64,000 bases of DNA. It comes from Paludibacteraceae bacterium (GTDB lineage: Bacteria > Bacteroidota > Bacteroidia > Bacteroidales > Paludibacteraceae). Shown in pieces: positions 42,312 through 51,576 of this stretch. Each line of letters starts with the position of its first letter. Position 1 is the stretch's first letter. Below the pieces are notes generated by a model that worked only from the letters and a program-made list of their open reading frames with translations, was not told the origin of the DNA and made no database searches. The stretch spans positions 1-64,000 of the forward strand of contig JAFVDX010000032.1 of NCBI GenBank assembly GCA_017478225.1, written 5' to 3'. The translations under genes and the position numbers were made by a program.

Positions 42312-44345
42312 ATGAAAAGAATAGTTTTATTAGCAGCGTTTGTGAGCACTTTGTTTGTGGCTACGGCGCAAGTTAGTGAAGATGCTTCGTTAGTGATAAT
42401 CAATGGCAGAAAATCCACTGTCGGGGAATTTATGTACATTTATAACAAAAACAACCAAGAAACTCAAGTGGAGAAGAAGTCAATTGATGAGTATTTAGAT
42501 TTGTTTATCAATTACAAGTTAAAGGTAGAGGCTGCCCGTGATGCAGGTGTTGATACTACTGAGGCGTTTCGCAAGGAACTTGAGCAATATCGTTCGCAAG
42601 CAATACCCAAATATATGGTTAATAGCGATGATGAGCAGGCCGTTATAGAAAAAGTATATAATAGAATGTTGGAAGATAGAATAGTAAGTCATATAGCCAT
42701 CAGATGTCCTGAAAACGCAACTGCAGAGCAAGAAGCAGAGGCTTTGGAGAAGATAAATAAAGCAAGAATACGCGTAACTACCGGTTTGCCAATAGTAAAG
42801 GGTAAGGGCAAAAAAGCAAAGACTTTGCCCGGCGTAGTTGAGGATTTTACTGCCGTGGCTGATGAGGTCTCTGAAGACCCTGCTGTAAAAGAATCTCACG
42901 GAAGAGTAGGTGTCGTTCGCCCGTTGTATTTCGTTTATCCCTTTGAGAATGCTGCATATAAGACTTCACTCGGTCAGGTGAGTGAGGTGTTCAGAACACC
43001 TTTCGGTTTTCATATACTAAAAGTGGAGTCCGTGGAACCTCATCAGGAAATTCGTGCTTCGCATATCATGATGCAAACCCCACGAGGAGTGGACTCTATA
43101 GCGCAGATAGCCAAAGAAAAAATAGATTCATTATATAAGGAACTTGAGGCAGGGGCTGATTTTGCTAAGATGGCATTTGAAAATTCTCAAGACCGTGGCT
43201 CTGCAATGCGTGGTGGCGATTTAGGGTGGTTCGGCAAAGGACAGATGGTACCCGAGTTCGAAAAAGCAGCGTTTGCACTTACTAAAGAAGGTGAGTTGAG
43301 CGAGCCTATTCACTCGCAATATGGATGGCATATTATCCGCCTTGCAGGACGAAGAAACTTGCAACCATTGGATAGCATTCGTAAAGACTTAGAGCGTAAG
43401 ATACATCGATCAGAGTATCAAATGGAGATCGATGATATGTTCACTGACAGACTAAAAAAAGAATATGATTTTCTACAAGCCGATAGCGCATTGGAGCAAT
43501 TCTATCTCTTAGGTGAGAAATATAATATCGCCGATTCTGCATTTAAGGCTCAGGCTGCAATGCTCAATGGCGATTTGTTCTCATTCGCCTATAACAAGCG
43601 TTCACAGGCCGATTTCGCCGAATTCATTTCGCAAAACGATAAAACACAGTCTAAGGTAATGCGCCGCGCTATCGATAGACTCTACAAACAATATGTGGCT
43701 CGTGAATTAAGAAATTATGAAAATAGCCGCTTGGAAGGGAAATATAGAGATTTGAAGAATCTGATGACTGAGTATCACGATGGAATTATGCTCTTTGAGG
43801 TGTCGCTTAAGGAAGTATGGGATAAAGCATCTACTGATACTGCCGGACTGAGAAAGTTCTTTAATGAAAATAAACAAAATTATCTTTGGGAAGCACCTAA
43901 GTATAAAGGATTTGTAGTGTATTGCAAAGATAAAAACATACAGAAAATAGCAAAGCAGATTGTCAAGAACGCTGATAGAGACAGCGTGGAGTCATATCTT
44001 CAAAATCGTCTTAATTTAGATTCTGTCGAATATGTAAAGGTAAAAAAAGGTCTATGGAGCATAGGTGAAAACAGTGCAGTTGATAAATTCGGATTTAAGA
44101 TAAAAGACGCAGAATTTACACCCGACGAAGAGTTCCCATTGGTATTTGTTTATGGTAAAAAACTTTTGGGAGCCGATGAATATACCGACGAGAGAGGACA
44201 GGTAACTTCTGATTATCAAGATTATTTGGAGAAAGAATGGATAAAAACACTTAAAGAAAAATATCCTGTCACAATCAACAAAGAAGTGCTTTATTACCTA
44301 AAAGCAGCAGAAGAAAATAAACCACAAACAGATGTCGAAGAATAA
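42312..44345 (+). CDS. Periplasmic PpiC-type peptidyl-prolyl isomerase (SurA-like)
   Basis: 677 residues with a signal peptide ending in A-T-A-Q. An N-terminal SurA-like segment (I-I-N-G-R-K-S-T-V-G-E-F) is followed by two rotamase domains. The first, at about 115-235, is F-G-F-H-I-L-rich. The second, at about 245-350, has A-S-H-I-M-M, G-G-D-L-G-W-F-G-K-G-Q-M-V-P-E-F and G-W-H-I-I-R, and is the clearest. The last 320 residues are helical and have no family I recognise. It should fold outer-membrane proteins in the periplasm. Its stop abuts the GldG-like start. Confidence 0.92.
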   Translation: MKRIVLLAAFVSTLFVATAQVSEDASLVIINGRKSTVGEFMYIYNKNNQETQVEKKSIDEYLDLFINYKLKVEAARDAGVDTTEAFRKELEQYRSQAIPKYMVNSDDEQAVIEKVYNRMLEDRIVSHIAIRCPENATAEQEAEALEKINKARIRVTTGLPIVKGKGKKAKTLPGVVEDFTAVADEVSEDPAVKESHGRVGVVRPLYFVYPFENAAYKTSLGQVSEVFRTPFGFHILKVESVEPHQEIRASHIMMQTPRGVDSIAQIAKEKIDSLYKELEAGADFAKMAFENSQDRGSAMRGGDLGWFGKGQMVPEFEKAAFALTKEGELSEPIHSQYGWHIIRLAGRRNLQPLDSIRKDLERKIHRSEYQMEIDDMFTDRLKKEYDFLQADSALEQFYLLGEKYNIADSAFKAQAAMLNGDLFSFAYNKRSQADFAEFISQNDKTQSKVMRRAIDRLYKQYVARELRNYENSRLEGKYRDLKNLMTEYHDGIMLFEVSLKEVWDKASTDTAGLRKFFNENKQNYLWEAPKYKGFVVYCKDKNIQKIAKQIVKNADRDSVESYLQNRLNLDSVEYVKVKKGLWSIGENSAVDKFGFKIKDAEFTPDEEFPLVFVYGKKLLGADEYTDERGQVTSDYQDYLEKEWIKTLKEKYPVTINKEVLYYLKAAEENKPQTDVEE

Positions 44346-45998
44346 TTGAAGTCCTATATATACATATTGTCAATTATATTTGTTGTATCGGTCAATGTGG
44401 CGGTGCAATGGGCGTTTTGGCGTGTGGATATAACTGCTGATAAGCGACATTCGCTTTCAACTGCTACTTGTCAGTTGCTTAAGCAAACAGATGATAAGAT
44501 AGAGGTCAGACTTTATTTGTCGGGAGACTTAAATAGTGGCTTCCTTAAATTAAAAAAGGCTGCTCAAGAAACTCTTGCTGAAATGCAACAGTATGCCGAT
44601 ATAAAGATTATTGAGCAGGATGTAAATAAATTCAGTCGGCAGGAACAAGATAAGTTTGCTCAAACGCTCGCCGAACATGCACTTGTGCCTACGGCCATAT
44701 ATGAGCGGGATAAACAAGGCAAAACATCGCAGACCATTGTGTATCCTTATGCCGCAATACGATATAAAAACAAAGAGCGGTGGGTAGTGCTCTTGCAAAA
44801 TCAGCGAGGAGTCAGTGGGGCAGAAAACTTGAATAAGTCAATTGAAAATCTGGAATATAATTTCGCGCAGACTATTCATTCGCTTTCGATAACCAAGCAT
44901 AGTAAGGTCGCTTTCTTAGAGGGACACGGGGAGTTGTCGGAACAATATACTATGGATGTGCAACAGGCTTTGTCTGAGTGGTTTGATGTCTATAGAGGTA
45001 GTATCACCAATCAGGCTGATTGCTTGAATGATTTTGCAGCGGTGATTATAGCGGATCCGCAACTTAAGTTCTCAGAACAAGATAAGTATGTGCTGGATCA
45101 GTATCTTATGGGCGGTGGAAAATTGATGTGGTTGATAAATGGGGTACAGTTCTCTAAGGATGTGTTGACCCAAAACGGCTATACACCGGCAGTGGCGCTC
45201 GATTTGAATGTGAGTGATATGTTATTCAGATACGGCATAAGGGTAAATCCTAAATTGGTAACTTCCCTGCATTGCTTGTCGGTACCCGTGGATGTGAGCC
45301 AAAATCCTGATATTCCGCAATATGAACCAATGTCTTGGGTCTATGCACCATTGCTCGAGACCTCTTATAATAGTGCAGTAACAAGGAATATATCGCCTGT
45401 CATTGCAACCTTTGCTTCTGATATAGATTTTGTTGGCGAAGATGATAATATCAACCGAACAATACTGCTTGCCACAGCCGATTATTCTCGTGCTATTGGG
45501 GTGCCTGCAGAGGTCGATCTGACGGATCTGAGCGTACAAGCAGATCTGTTCACGAACGCGTATTTGCCTGTAGCAGTGTCCGAAGAAGGCTCCTTCCAGT
45601 CGCTCTTTACGCATAGAATGGCGCCCGAAGGTATTGTGAATGTAAGTAAAACCAAAACACAATCCGCAATTACTAAACAGATAATCGTTGCGGCAGGTAA
45701 TGTTATACGCAATGAATTACAACAAGGCAGACCATTACCTGCAGGATACGATAGATATAGTCGAATGCAATTTGGTAATAGAGATTTTGTGGTCAATAGT
45801 GTTTTGTGGCTAACGGATGATGAAGGACTTATATCACTTCGACAGAAAGAAATGCCGCTCAGATTGCTCAACGAAAAAGCATTGGAGAAAAAACTATTGT
45901 TGTATCAATGTATCAGCACTTTATTGCCATTGATACTCTTGGCAGTAACGGCAGGTGTGATTTTATTAATTAGAAAGAAAAAATACTCAAAAACATGA
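44346..45998 (+). CDS. GldG-like ABC-transporter-associated membrane protein
   Basis: 550 residues starting at TTG 44346, right after the previous stop (TAATTG). There is a transmembrane helix at 3-22 and a second near 524-543, with the region between in the periplasm. It has D-I-T-A-D-K-R-H-S-L-S and a G-x-x-E-L-S-E-Q-Y-T block, the pattern of Bacteroidota GldG and of ABC-2 type substrate-binding-like proteins. GldG works with permease GldF and ATPase GldA in gliding motility of Flavobacterium. Here no GldF lies next to it and the gene follows a PpiC isomerase, so gliding is not implied. The stop overlaps the next start as ATGA. Confidence 0.82.
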   Translation: MKSYIYILSIIFVVSVNVAVQWAFWRVDITADKRHSLSTATCQLLKQTDDKIEVRLYLSGDLNSGFLKLKKAAQETLAEMQQYADIKIIEQDVNKFSRQEQDKFAQTLAEHALVPTAIYERDKQGKTSQTIVYPYAAIRYKNKERWVVLLQNQRGVSGAENLNKSIENLEYNFAQTIHSLSITKHSKVAFLEGHGELSEQYTMDVQQALSEWFDVYRGSITNQADCLNDFAAVIIADPQLKFSEQDKYVLDQYLMGGGKLMWLINGVQFSKDVLTQNGYTPAVALDLNVSDMLFRYGIRVNPKLVTSLHCLSVPVDVSQNPDIPQYEPMSWVYAPLLETSYNSAVTRNISPVIATFASDIDFVGEDDNINRTILLATADYSRAIGVPAEVDLTDLSVQADLFTNAYLPVAVSEEGSFQSLFTHRMAPEGIVNVSKTKTQSAITKQIIVAAGNVIRNELQQGRPLPAGYDRYSRMQFGNRDFVVNSVLWLTDDEGLISLRQKEMPLRLLNEKALEKKLLLYQCISTLLPLILLAVTAGVILLIRKKKYSKT

Positions 45999-47674
45999 AG
46001 AAAATATTATTGATAGTATTATTAAGTGTTTACGGTTTGACTTCGTATGCTCAAACTCTTGATATTCCCAAAGACACAATCAACGGGAAAGTGGTTTGGT
46101 TGTATCCTGTTCAGAAAAGTGAGGGCTTGTATAGAATAAGCAAAAACTTCGGCGTCAGCCAGGAAGATATTATCAATCTCAATCCCGAATTGAAAACAGA
46201 AGGACTGAAGTTAGGGCAGGTAATAAAAATACCTGTCATACAAACCATTGATTCTACATTGTATGTGGTACATGAATTGCAACCCAAGGAAACTTTATAC
46301 GGTTTGAGCAAGAAATATGGCGTAAAGCAATCGGAGATAGAAAAACTTAACCCCAAGACGGTTAAGCGCATGGAAATAGGCAAGAAGTTGCTTATCAAAT
46401 TAAAAGACAAACAAGATATCGTTACAACACCTCAGTTGCCGGCAATAGACACAACAAAGGTTACTGCTCGGAAAGATTCTGTCGCAGCAGTACCTAATCA
46501 AGAACAACCTAATCAAGAACAACCAAAACAAGAACAACCAAAACAAGAACAACCAAATCCTGATACTATAGCAATACCAACTCAAGGACAAGTCGTAGCA
46601 CCTACAGAAGCACCAACTCCGATACCGTTTTTTACGGGTGATGAGCGGGTGATGAGCGGGTTACCTATCCGTCTCGCCGTTATGCTCCCGTTTATGACTA
46701 ACCAAACTCGACGAGATGAAAATAATGACAGATTCGTTGACTTCTATGAAGGAGTCCTTCTCGCAGTAAACGAAGCGCAAAAGGCAGGGCAGAAACTTGA
46801 GATATATACATACGACATAGAAAAGAGCGAAACTAAACTCAATAAAGTCCTTGAGCAACCGGAACTGATGAATGTGGATGCTATAATAGGTCCTGCATAT
46901 CCTCAGCAGGTAAGCGTAGTGTCAAAATTTGCTTTTGAGAAAAAGATACCGGTACTGGTCCCATTCACCAATCGTGTATCAGACATTAAGACCAACCCCT
47001 ACTTAATTCAATTCAATGTATCTGAAGAAAAAGAAGCAGAAGTACTTGCTGATACATTATCAAAGTGGAACGATATTCAGATAGTGGCTATCCAAAATGA
47101 CGGCCTGACAGAAACGGATGCAAGCATTATGCGTCTGATGTACAATTTGAAGGATAAGGCAGTGGAAATAACCAAAGTGTCCTACAAACAACTTAGTGCT
47201 GACTCGCTTGAGTATTTTTTGCAACCGGATAAGAGGAATCTGATAATATTCCCAACTGATAAATATAGTAAAGTGCAGGTATGGATGCAGAAAATCTCGG
47301 ACTTGTCGCGTAGGTATAATATATGTCTGCTCGGTCAATACGCATGGCAAAAAGAACAACTGCCTCAAAATATACACTTTATTTACACTTCAGTATTTCA
47401 TAAACCGCAAAGTACTGCCTTGTCCGTACTTACCTACAATCTTCAGCGATCATATTATTTCAAGCATGAAAGGATAAGTCAGTTGCCATATTACGATATG
47501 TTAGGATATGATTTAACTGCATATTTGATTCGTATGCTACAAGAACCAACAGAGAGTTTGAGTGAGAAGATTGTTCAGACAGGAGAGTATGAGGGAATGC
47601 AGTCAGTATTTCGTTTTGAGCCGGTAGAAGGCGGTGGGTTTGAAAATGTAAATGTGGAAATAATCAATAGATAA
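45995..47674 (+). CDS. Two-LysM periplasmic-binding-protein fusion (LpoA-like?)
   Basis: 559 residues. A signal peptide ends S-Y-A-Q. LysM 1 lies at about 35-78 (Y-R-I-S-K-N-F-G-V) and LysM 2 at about 90-134 (Y-G-L-S-K-K-Y-G-V), each ending G-K/Q-x-I/L-x-I. A linker of Q-E-Q-P repeats runs at 168-187. From about 225 a type I periplasmic-binding fold follows, with V-M-L-P-F, then A-I-I-G-P-A-Y-P and D-L-T-A-Y. The LysM domains should bind peptidoglycan. The ligand-binding-like domain resembles amino-acid sensors and the C-terminal fold of LpoA, an activator of penicillin-binding proteins. That comparison is my inference; no solute motif is decisive. Confidence 0.88.
   Translation: MKKILLIVLLSVYGLTSYAQTLDIPKDTINGKVVWLYPVQKSEGLYRISKNFGVSQEDIINLNPELKTEGLKLGQVIKIPVIQTIDSTLYVVHELQPKETLYGLSKKYGVKQSEIEKLNPKTVKRMEIGKKLLIKLKDKQDIVTTPQLPAIDTTKVTARKDSVAAVPNQEQPNQEQPKQEQPKQEQPNPDTIAIPTQGQVVAPTEAPTPIPFFTGDERVMSGLPIRLAVMLPFMTNQTRRDENNDRFVDFYEGVLLAVNEAQKAGQKLEIYTYDIEKSETKLNKVLEQPELMNVDAIIGPAYPQQVSVVSKFAFEKKIPVLVPFTNRVSDIKTNPYLIQFNVSEEKEAEVLADTLSKWNDIQIVAIQNDGLTETDASIMRLMYNLKDKAVEITKVSYKQLSADSLEYFLQPDKRNLIIFPTDKYSKVQVWMQKISDLSRRYNICLLGQYAWQKEQLPQNIHFIYTSVFHKPQSTALSVLTYNLQRSYYFKHERISQLPYYDMLGYDLTAYLIRMLQEPTESLSEKIVQTGEYEGMQSVFRFEPVEGGGFENVNVEIINR
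46496..46555 (+). repeat. 15-bp coding tandem repeat, four copies (QEQP linker)
   Basis: AATCAAGAACAACCT and three close variants lie end to end at 46496-46510, 46511-46525, 46526-46540 and 46541-46555. Each encodes Asn/Lys-Gln-Glu-Gln-Pro. The unit length is a multiple of three, so the copy number can change without breaking the frame. Confidence 0.92.
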
Positions 47675-47694
47675 ACAAGCGCAAGAGAGTTGGG

Positions 47695-48336
47695 ATGTAT
47701 AGGCATAAGTCCGTTCTGATATTATTTGTTGTACTCTTTTGGGGAACAGTTGTGTCGTATGCACAACCTCGTTTGCTTCAACCGGAGATATATGTCGGTG
47801 CTCAGGGAGGAGTGTTAGCGTCGATGGCTAATTTCAGTCCTTCGGTTGCCCAAACCGCCAAACATCCATTTTTAGGAGCCAATGCAGGACTTATATTCAG
47901 ATATTATGGTCAGAAATATTGTGGTTTGGAAATCAATTTGAACTATATGCAACGCGGTTGGAGAGAGAAGGATACAGGTTATAGGCGAGAATTAGGATAT
48001 ATTGAATTACCATTTTTAGCGCACATATATTTCGGAAAAAAAGTGCGCGGTTATGTGAATTTGGGACCACAGATAGGCTATTGTATATATGAAAAACACT
48101 ATGGCGATAAAGGGACAGGCGCACAATATAATCCTATTGAGAAGCCCTTTGATTGGGGATTGGCAGGAGGAGTAGGTATGTATGTCAGAACCGGCAAGGC
48201 AGGCGTATGGCAGTTGGGTGCAAGATTCAACTATAGTTTTGGTGCTATATTTAGCACACGCAAGACCGACTATTTTTCGCAAGCCAATCAGATGAATTTG
48301 AGCCTAAACATAGGTTGGCTCTGGCAAGTGAAGTAA
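47695..48336 (+). CDS. PorT-family outer-membrane beta-barrel protein
   Basis: 213 residues. A signal peptide ends S-Y-A-Q-P. The mature part is eight or so amphipathic strands. Y-V-G-A-Q-G-G-V opens it, G-L-E-I-N-L-N-Y-M-Q-R-G-W and Y-I-E-L-P-F-L-A sit in the middle, and L-S-L-N-I-G-W-L-W-Q-V-K ends it with an aromatic-rich strand. This is the outer-membrane beta-barrel (PorT) pattern of Bacteroidota. Some relatives assist T9SS, while most are of unknown role. It follows the LysM fusion by 20 bases. Confidence 0.85.
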   Translation: MYRHKSVLILFVVLFWGTVVSYAQPRLLQPEIYVGAQGGVLASMANFSPSVAQTAKHPFLGANAGLIFRYYGQKYCGLEINLNYMQRGWREKDTGYRRELGYIELPFLAHIYFGKKVRGYVNLGPQIGYCIYEKHYGDKGTGAQYNPIEKPFDWGLAGGVGMYVRTGKAGVWQLGARFNYSFGAIFSTRKTDYFSQANQMNLSLNIGWLWQVK

Positions 48337-48364
48337 GAATAAATTAAATTAAAAATAAAATACC

Positions 48365-49954
48365 ATGAAAAAATTTCCCTTATTAGTTTTATCTCTTGCC
48401 CTTGCAAATGTTTTATGGGCAGTTAAGTGCGTATCCTTTGAAGAGGTATTGCTTAACGAGTCGTTGGATTGCGAGGCAGTAAGTGTTGATGGTCTTCAGA
48501 CATGGAGTTGGGACTATTATTATGGTGCCAAGATATCCGGTTATTCATCCGGTATGCAATCCGCTAACGAAGATTGGCTGATAACTCCAGATTTTGATTT
48601 GCGCGGTTCCCAAACAGTTAGTCTGGTGTTTAATCATGCAATAAATTTTGCAGGAGATATGGAAAAAGAACAAACCCTATGGGTGTCAACCGATTATGAT
48701 GGAGATGTATCGACTGCTACATGGAGTCAACTTGAAATTCCGACTTATCCTTCGGGTAGTTCTTGGGCCTTTGTTGACAATGTGAAGGTTTCTGTTCCTG
48801 AAGAGTTCTTTGAGCGTCATACTGTGTTCGCATTTCGTTATATTTCTACTGACGAGACTGCAGCAACATGGGAGATTAAAAATCTGCGAGTAAGGGCTAC
48901 TTGTGAGGGTGAGGTTATTACACCCACTGCCTTGCCTGATTTGGGCGATGGAAGATTGAAGGTGTGTGGCGGTAATATGCTGAATTACTACTATTACTAT
49001 GATGAGTCCTCTAGACCTGATTATCACGACGAAGCAGGCTTTAATGCTAAGACAAGTAAGATAGTAGATATGATGATGATGGTTAACGCAGATATTTATG
49101 CTTTTTGTGAGGTGGAGGCAAGAGAAATAGTGCTTGAGCATTTAGCAGATATGTTAAACATTACAGCAGGAGTAGATTACTATGAAGCCATAGAAGATGG
49201 AATCAACCAATATTCTGACTCGTATGATAATGCACTCAAGTCCGGTTTTATCTATCGTAGTGATAAGGTAAAACCATACGGCATAAATCAAGCAGCATCC
49301 ACTGCTCAGTATTATAGAAATACAATGCGTATTCAGGCATTTGAAGAAATTTCTTCCGGCGAAAAATTCACTCTTTCTATGAATCACTTCAAGGCAAAAG
49401 ACTCTTCAAGTGATGCTGGTAATAGTACAAGAATGATGAATGTGAATAATTTGCTATCTTCGTTGTCGTCAAAGGCGTTCGATAAGGATATACTTATTCT
49501 TGGCGACTTGAATTGTCAAGTCGATGAAGAACCGATACAAAAACTGATAAGTTCGGGTTATACGGAGCAGTTGCTTTATTATGACGCTAATGCTTATTCG
49601 TATTGTTATGTAGGAAGTGGAAGTTTGATAGACCATGCTTTAGCCAACCAGAGTATGGCGATGCAAATAACGGGTGCAGGAGTATTCCATCTAAATACCT
49701 ATCGTTCGTCTTGCGGCACTGACCCTGGAGTGAATGAATACAGATATTCAGACCATGACCCTTATTTGGTGGCTATGAATTTGGGAAGTTATGAAAACAA
49801 GAATAATCCTGACGAACCGAGCAAACCTGATAATGATGCATTAGAGGATATATCTATCGATCCTACTTCATATCAAAAAATACTTCTTGAAGGTAATTTA
49901 TATATTATCTACCAAGGAGCAATATACAATTCCATGGGGCAAAGAGTTCAATAA
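48365..49954 (+). CDS. Secreted endonuclease/exonuclease/phosphatase-fold protein with N-terminal jelly-roll and C-terminal cell-surface motif
   Basis: 529 residues. The signal peptide ends in L-W-A-V. An N-terminal choice-of-anchor-J-like domain (about 20-185) has W-L-I-T-P-D-F-D-L. The nuclease domain from about 195 to 475 has C-E-V-E (Glu), N-H-F-K-A-K, I-L-G-D-L-N-C-Q-V-D (Asp, Asn) and Y-S-D-H-D-P (Asp, His) as its catalytic set. The C-terminus I-L-L-E-G-N-L-Y-I-I, Y-N-S-M-G-Q-R-V-Q is the short Bacteroidales T9SS-like motif. It should hydrolyse nucleic acid or phosphodiesters outside the cell. It closes the plus-strand run. Confidence 0.85.
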   Translation: MKKFPLLVLSLALANVLWAVKCVSFEEVLLNESLDCEAVSVDGLQTWSWDYYYGAKISGYSSGMQSANEDWLITPDFDLRGSQTVSLVFNHAINFAGDMEKEQTLWVSTDYDGDVSTATWSQLEIPTYPSGSSWAFVDNVKVSVPEEFFERHTVFAFRYISTDETAATWEIKNLRVRATCEGEVITPTALPDLGDGRLKVCGGNMLNYYYYYDESSRPDYHDEAGFNAKTSKIVDMMMMVNADIYAFCEVEAREIVLEHLADMLNITAGVDYYEAIEDGINQYSDSYDNALKSGFIYRSDKVKPYGINQAASTAQYYRNTMRIQAFEEISSGEKFTLSMNHFKAKDSSSDAGNSTRMMNVNNLLSSLSSKAFDKDILILGDLNCQVDEEPIQKLISSGYTEQLLYYDANAYSYCYVGSGSLIDHALANQSMAMQITGAGVFHLNTYRSSCGTDPGVNEYRYSDHDPYLVAMNLGSYENKNNPDEPSKPDNDALEDISIDPTSYQKILLEGNLYIIYQGAIYNSMGQRVQ

Positions 49955-49966
49955 ACCTTTCTGAGA

Positions 49967-50560
49967 TTACTCAATACCGATATACTTGTGCATTTGTATA
50001 GAGAGCCGCCAATGTGGGTGGCTCTTTACATATCTAATAACCTCGTCTGTATTTTGTATTGAACATGGCTGCAGGATATAGTGTGTGGCTGAAATTTCTT
50101 TATAATAGTGTTCAACAGGCTGACCGGTATAAACTATCTTAACTTCGTCAGCCTGAGATATGCTCAACATGGAACCTTCTTTAGGAGAGCAAGTAGTCCA
50201 GTCGATTCCTTTGGGTAGGTCAAGTGTACCATTGGTTTCAATGGCTATATAAAAATGGGCCTCGTGCAGCGCATTTATTAGGTCATCGTCGATTTGCAAT
50301 GCAGGTTCGCCGCCTGTAAGAACCAAAAGATTCTTGGCCTTTTTTGAGAGAGGAGAAAACCTGTTATGTTCTTCTATTGCTGTTGTTATTATTTCTTCGA
50401 TGCTCATTAGTTGGTAGGCTGAGTGGTTGGTGTCGCAAAAACCACAGTTCAGGTTGCAGCCGGAAAAACGCACAAAGACAGCAGGCGTTCCTCTTAGAGC
50501 ACCCTCGCCTTGAAGCGAGTAGAAAATCTCATTTATACGATATCTCTTTTTTTGAGCCAT
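49967..50560 (-). CDS. queE: 7-carboxy-7-deazaguanine synthase
   Basis: 197 residues. The radical SAM cluster is C-N-L-N-C-G-F-C (Cys35, Cys39, Cys42), with F-Y-S-L-Q-G-E-G near residue 13 and L-T-G-G-E-P-A-L-Q near 80. It turns 6-carboxytetrahydropterin into 7-carboxy-7-deazaguanine with a 4Fe-4S cluster. It is last in the que operon, 11 bases after queD, and ends 12 bases from the convergent nuclease gene. Confidence 0.95.
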   Translation of the reverse strand: MAQKKRYRINEIFYSLQGEGALRGTPAVFVRFSGCNLNCGFCDTNHSAYQLMSIEEIITTAIEEHNRFSPLSKKAKNLLVLTGGEPALQIDDDLINALHEAHFYIAIETNGTLDLPKGIDWTTCSPKEGSMLSISQADEVKIVYTGQPVEHYYKEISATHYILQPCSIQNTDEVIRYVKSHPHWRLSIQMHKYIGIE

Positions 50561-50571
50561 TATCTGTCCGT

Positions 50572-50904
50572 TTAATCACGCTCATATATGGCAATATTGC
50601 CTTCTGACTCTTGAACCGATACTTTATAGCAGTTTTCTACATGGTCGCAAATCCATTTTGCTATATTCTCAGCCGACGGATTTACATCCATTATTTTGTT
50701 GATATACTTATGGTCAAAAGTGTCTTTTACTATTTTTTTGATGTGAGTAAAGTCGGTAACTATTCCGTCTTTATTGAGTTCTTTGGCTCTGCAATAGACT
50801 GTGATTATCCAGTTGTGCCCATGCAGTTCTTCACACTTACTCTCGTAACTCAAATTAAGATTATGAGCAGCAGATATCTCTAAAGTTTTTTGAACATAAT
50901 ACAT
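50572..50904 (-). CDS. queD: 6-carboxy-5,6,7,8-tetrahydropterin synthase
   Basis: 110 residues. Zinc ligands are His14 in S-A-A-H-N-L, and His28 and His30 in L-H-G-H-N-W; the catalytic Cys24 is in K-C-E-E-L-H-G-H. The second half has D-F-T-H-I-K and D-H-K-Y-I-N. It makes 6-carboxytetrahydropterin from dihydroneopterin triphosphate. It is 18 bases after queC and 11 before queE. Confidence 0.95.
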   Translation of the reverse strand: MYYVQKTLEISAAHNLNLSYESKCEELHGHNWIITVYCRAKELNKDGIVTDFTHIKKIVKDTFDHKYINKIMDVNPSAENIAKWICDHVENCYKVSVQESEGNIAIYERD

Positions 50905-50922
50905 ACTATTGTATTTTAGATG

Positions 50923-51576
50923 TTAGTTTTGATATATTGTTGTGTCATTGATACCGGCTTCTTTGAGGGCTTGAATACGCTCTAAGCATGTACCGCATGT
51001 GCCGCAGTGGTATTGTTCGCCCTTATAGCAAGACCATGTCATAGAATAGTCAATGCCAAGCAGTTTGCCTTTGCGTGCAATATCTGCTTTGGTGATATTG
51101 GTGTATGGAGCCAACAGTTTGACACCATTCCATGTGCCGGCTTGTACAGCCTTATCCATACTTTCCACAAATTGAGGCCTGCAATCGGGATATATAGTAT
51201 GATCGCCTGCGTGATTGGCAAGCATTATGTGTTGCAGCCCCTCGTTCTCAGCCATGCCGGCCGCCACAGAAAGCATTATACCATTTCTGAAAGGCACAAC
51301 AGTTGAATGCATATTTTTTTCGTCGTATTCTCCGGTAGGAATATCGTCTCCACCTTTCAAAAGAGAGGACTTGAAAAAATCTCTGATAAACGACAACTCT
51401 ATGACATGATGCTTTATACCAAGTAATTGGCAGTGGTATTGAGCATATTCAATCTCCCGCTCATTATGTTTGCTGCCATAATTGAAACTCAATGCAAGAG
51501 CAATGCGGTCTTTATACTCATAGAGCATTGTGGTGGAGTCGAGACCACCTGAATAAACTAATAAGCAATCTTTCAT
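50923..51576 (-). CDS. queC: 7-cyano-7-deazaguanine (preQ0) synthase
   Basis: 217 residues. The PP-loop S-G-G-L-D-S-T is at 9-15. A C-terminal zinc site has Cys in W-S-C-Y-K and the C-x-x-C-x-x-C of H-C-G-T-C-G-T-C. It turns 7-carboxy-7-deazaguanine into preQ0 with ATP and ammonia. The start overlaps the queF stop by 4 bases. Confidence 0.96.
   Translation of the reverse strand: MKDCLLVYSGGLDSTTMLYEYKDRIALALSFNYGSKHNEREIEYAQYHCQLLGIKHHVIELSFIRDFFKSSLLKGGDDIPTGEYDEKNMHSTVVPFRNGIMLSVAAGMAENEGLQHIMLANHAGDHTIYPDCRPQFVESMDKAVQAGTWNGVKLLAPYTNITKADIARKGKLLGIDYSMTWSCYKGEQYHCGTCGTCLERIQALKEAGINDTTIYQN

Noticed and set aside
44346..45998. Gliding-motility locus
   Set aside because: Only a GldG-like protein is present; no GldA, GldF or GldK-N genes lie in the window, so gliding is not supported.
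48686..49141. 151-codon open frame antisense to the 48365 nuclease gene
   Set aside because: A shadow of the nuclease frame, rich in His, Ile and Ser with no conserved pattern and no start signal.
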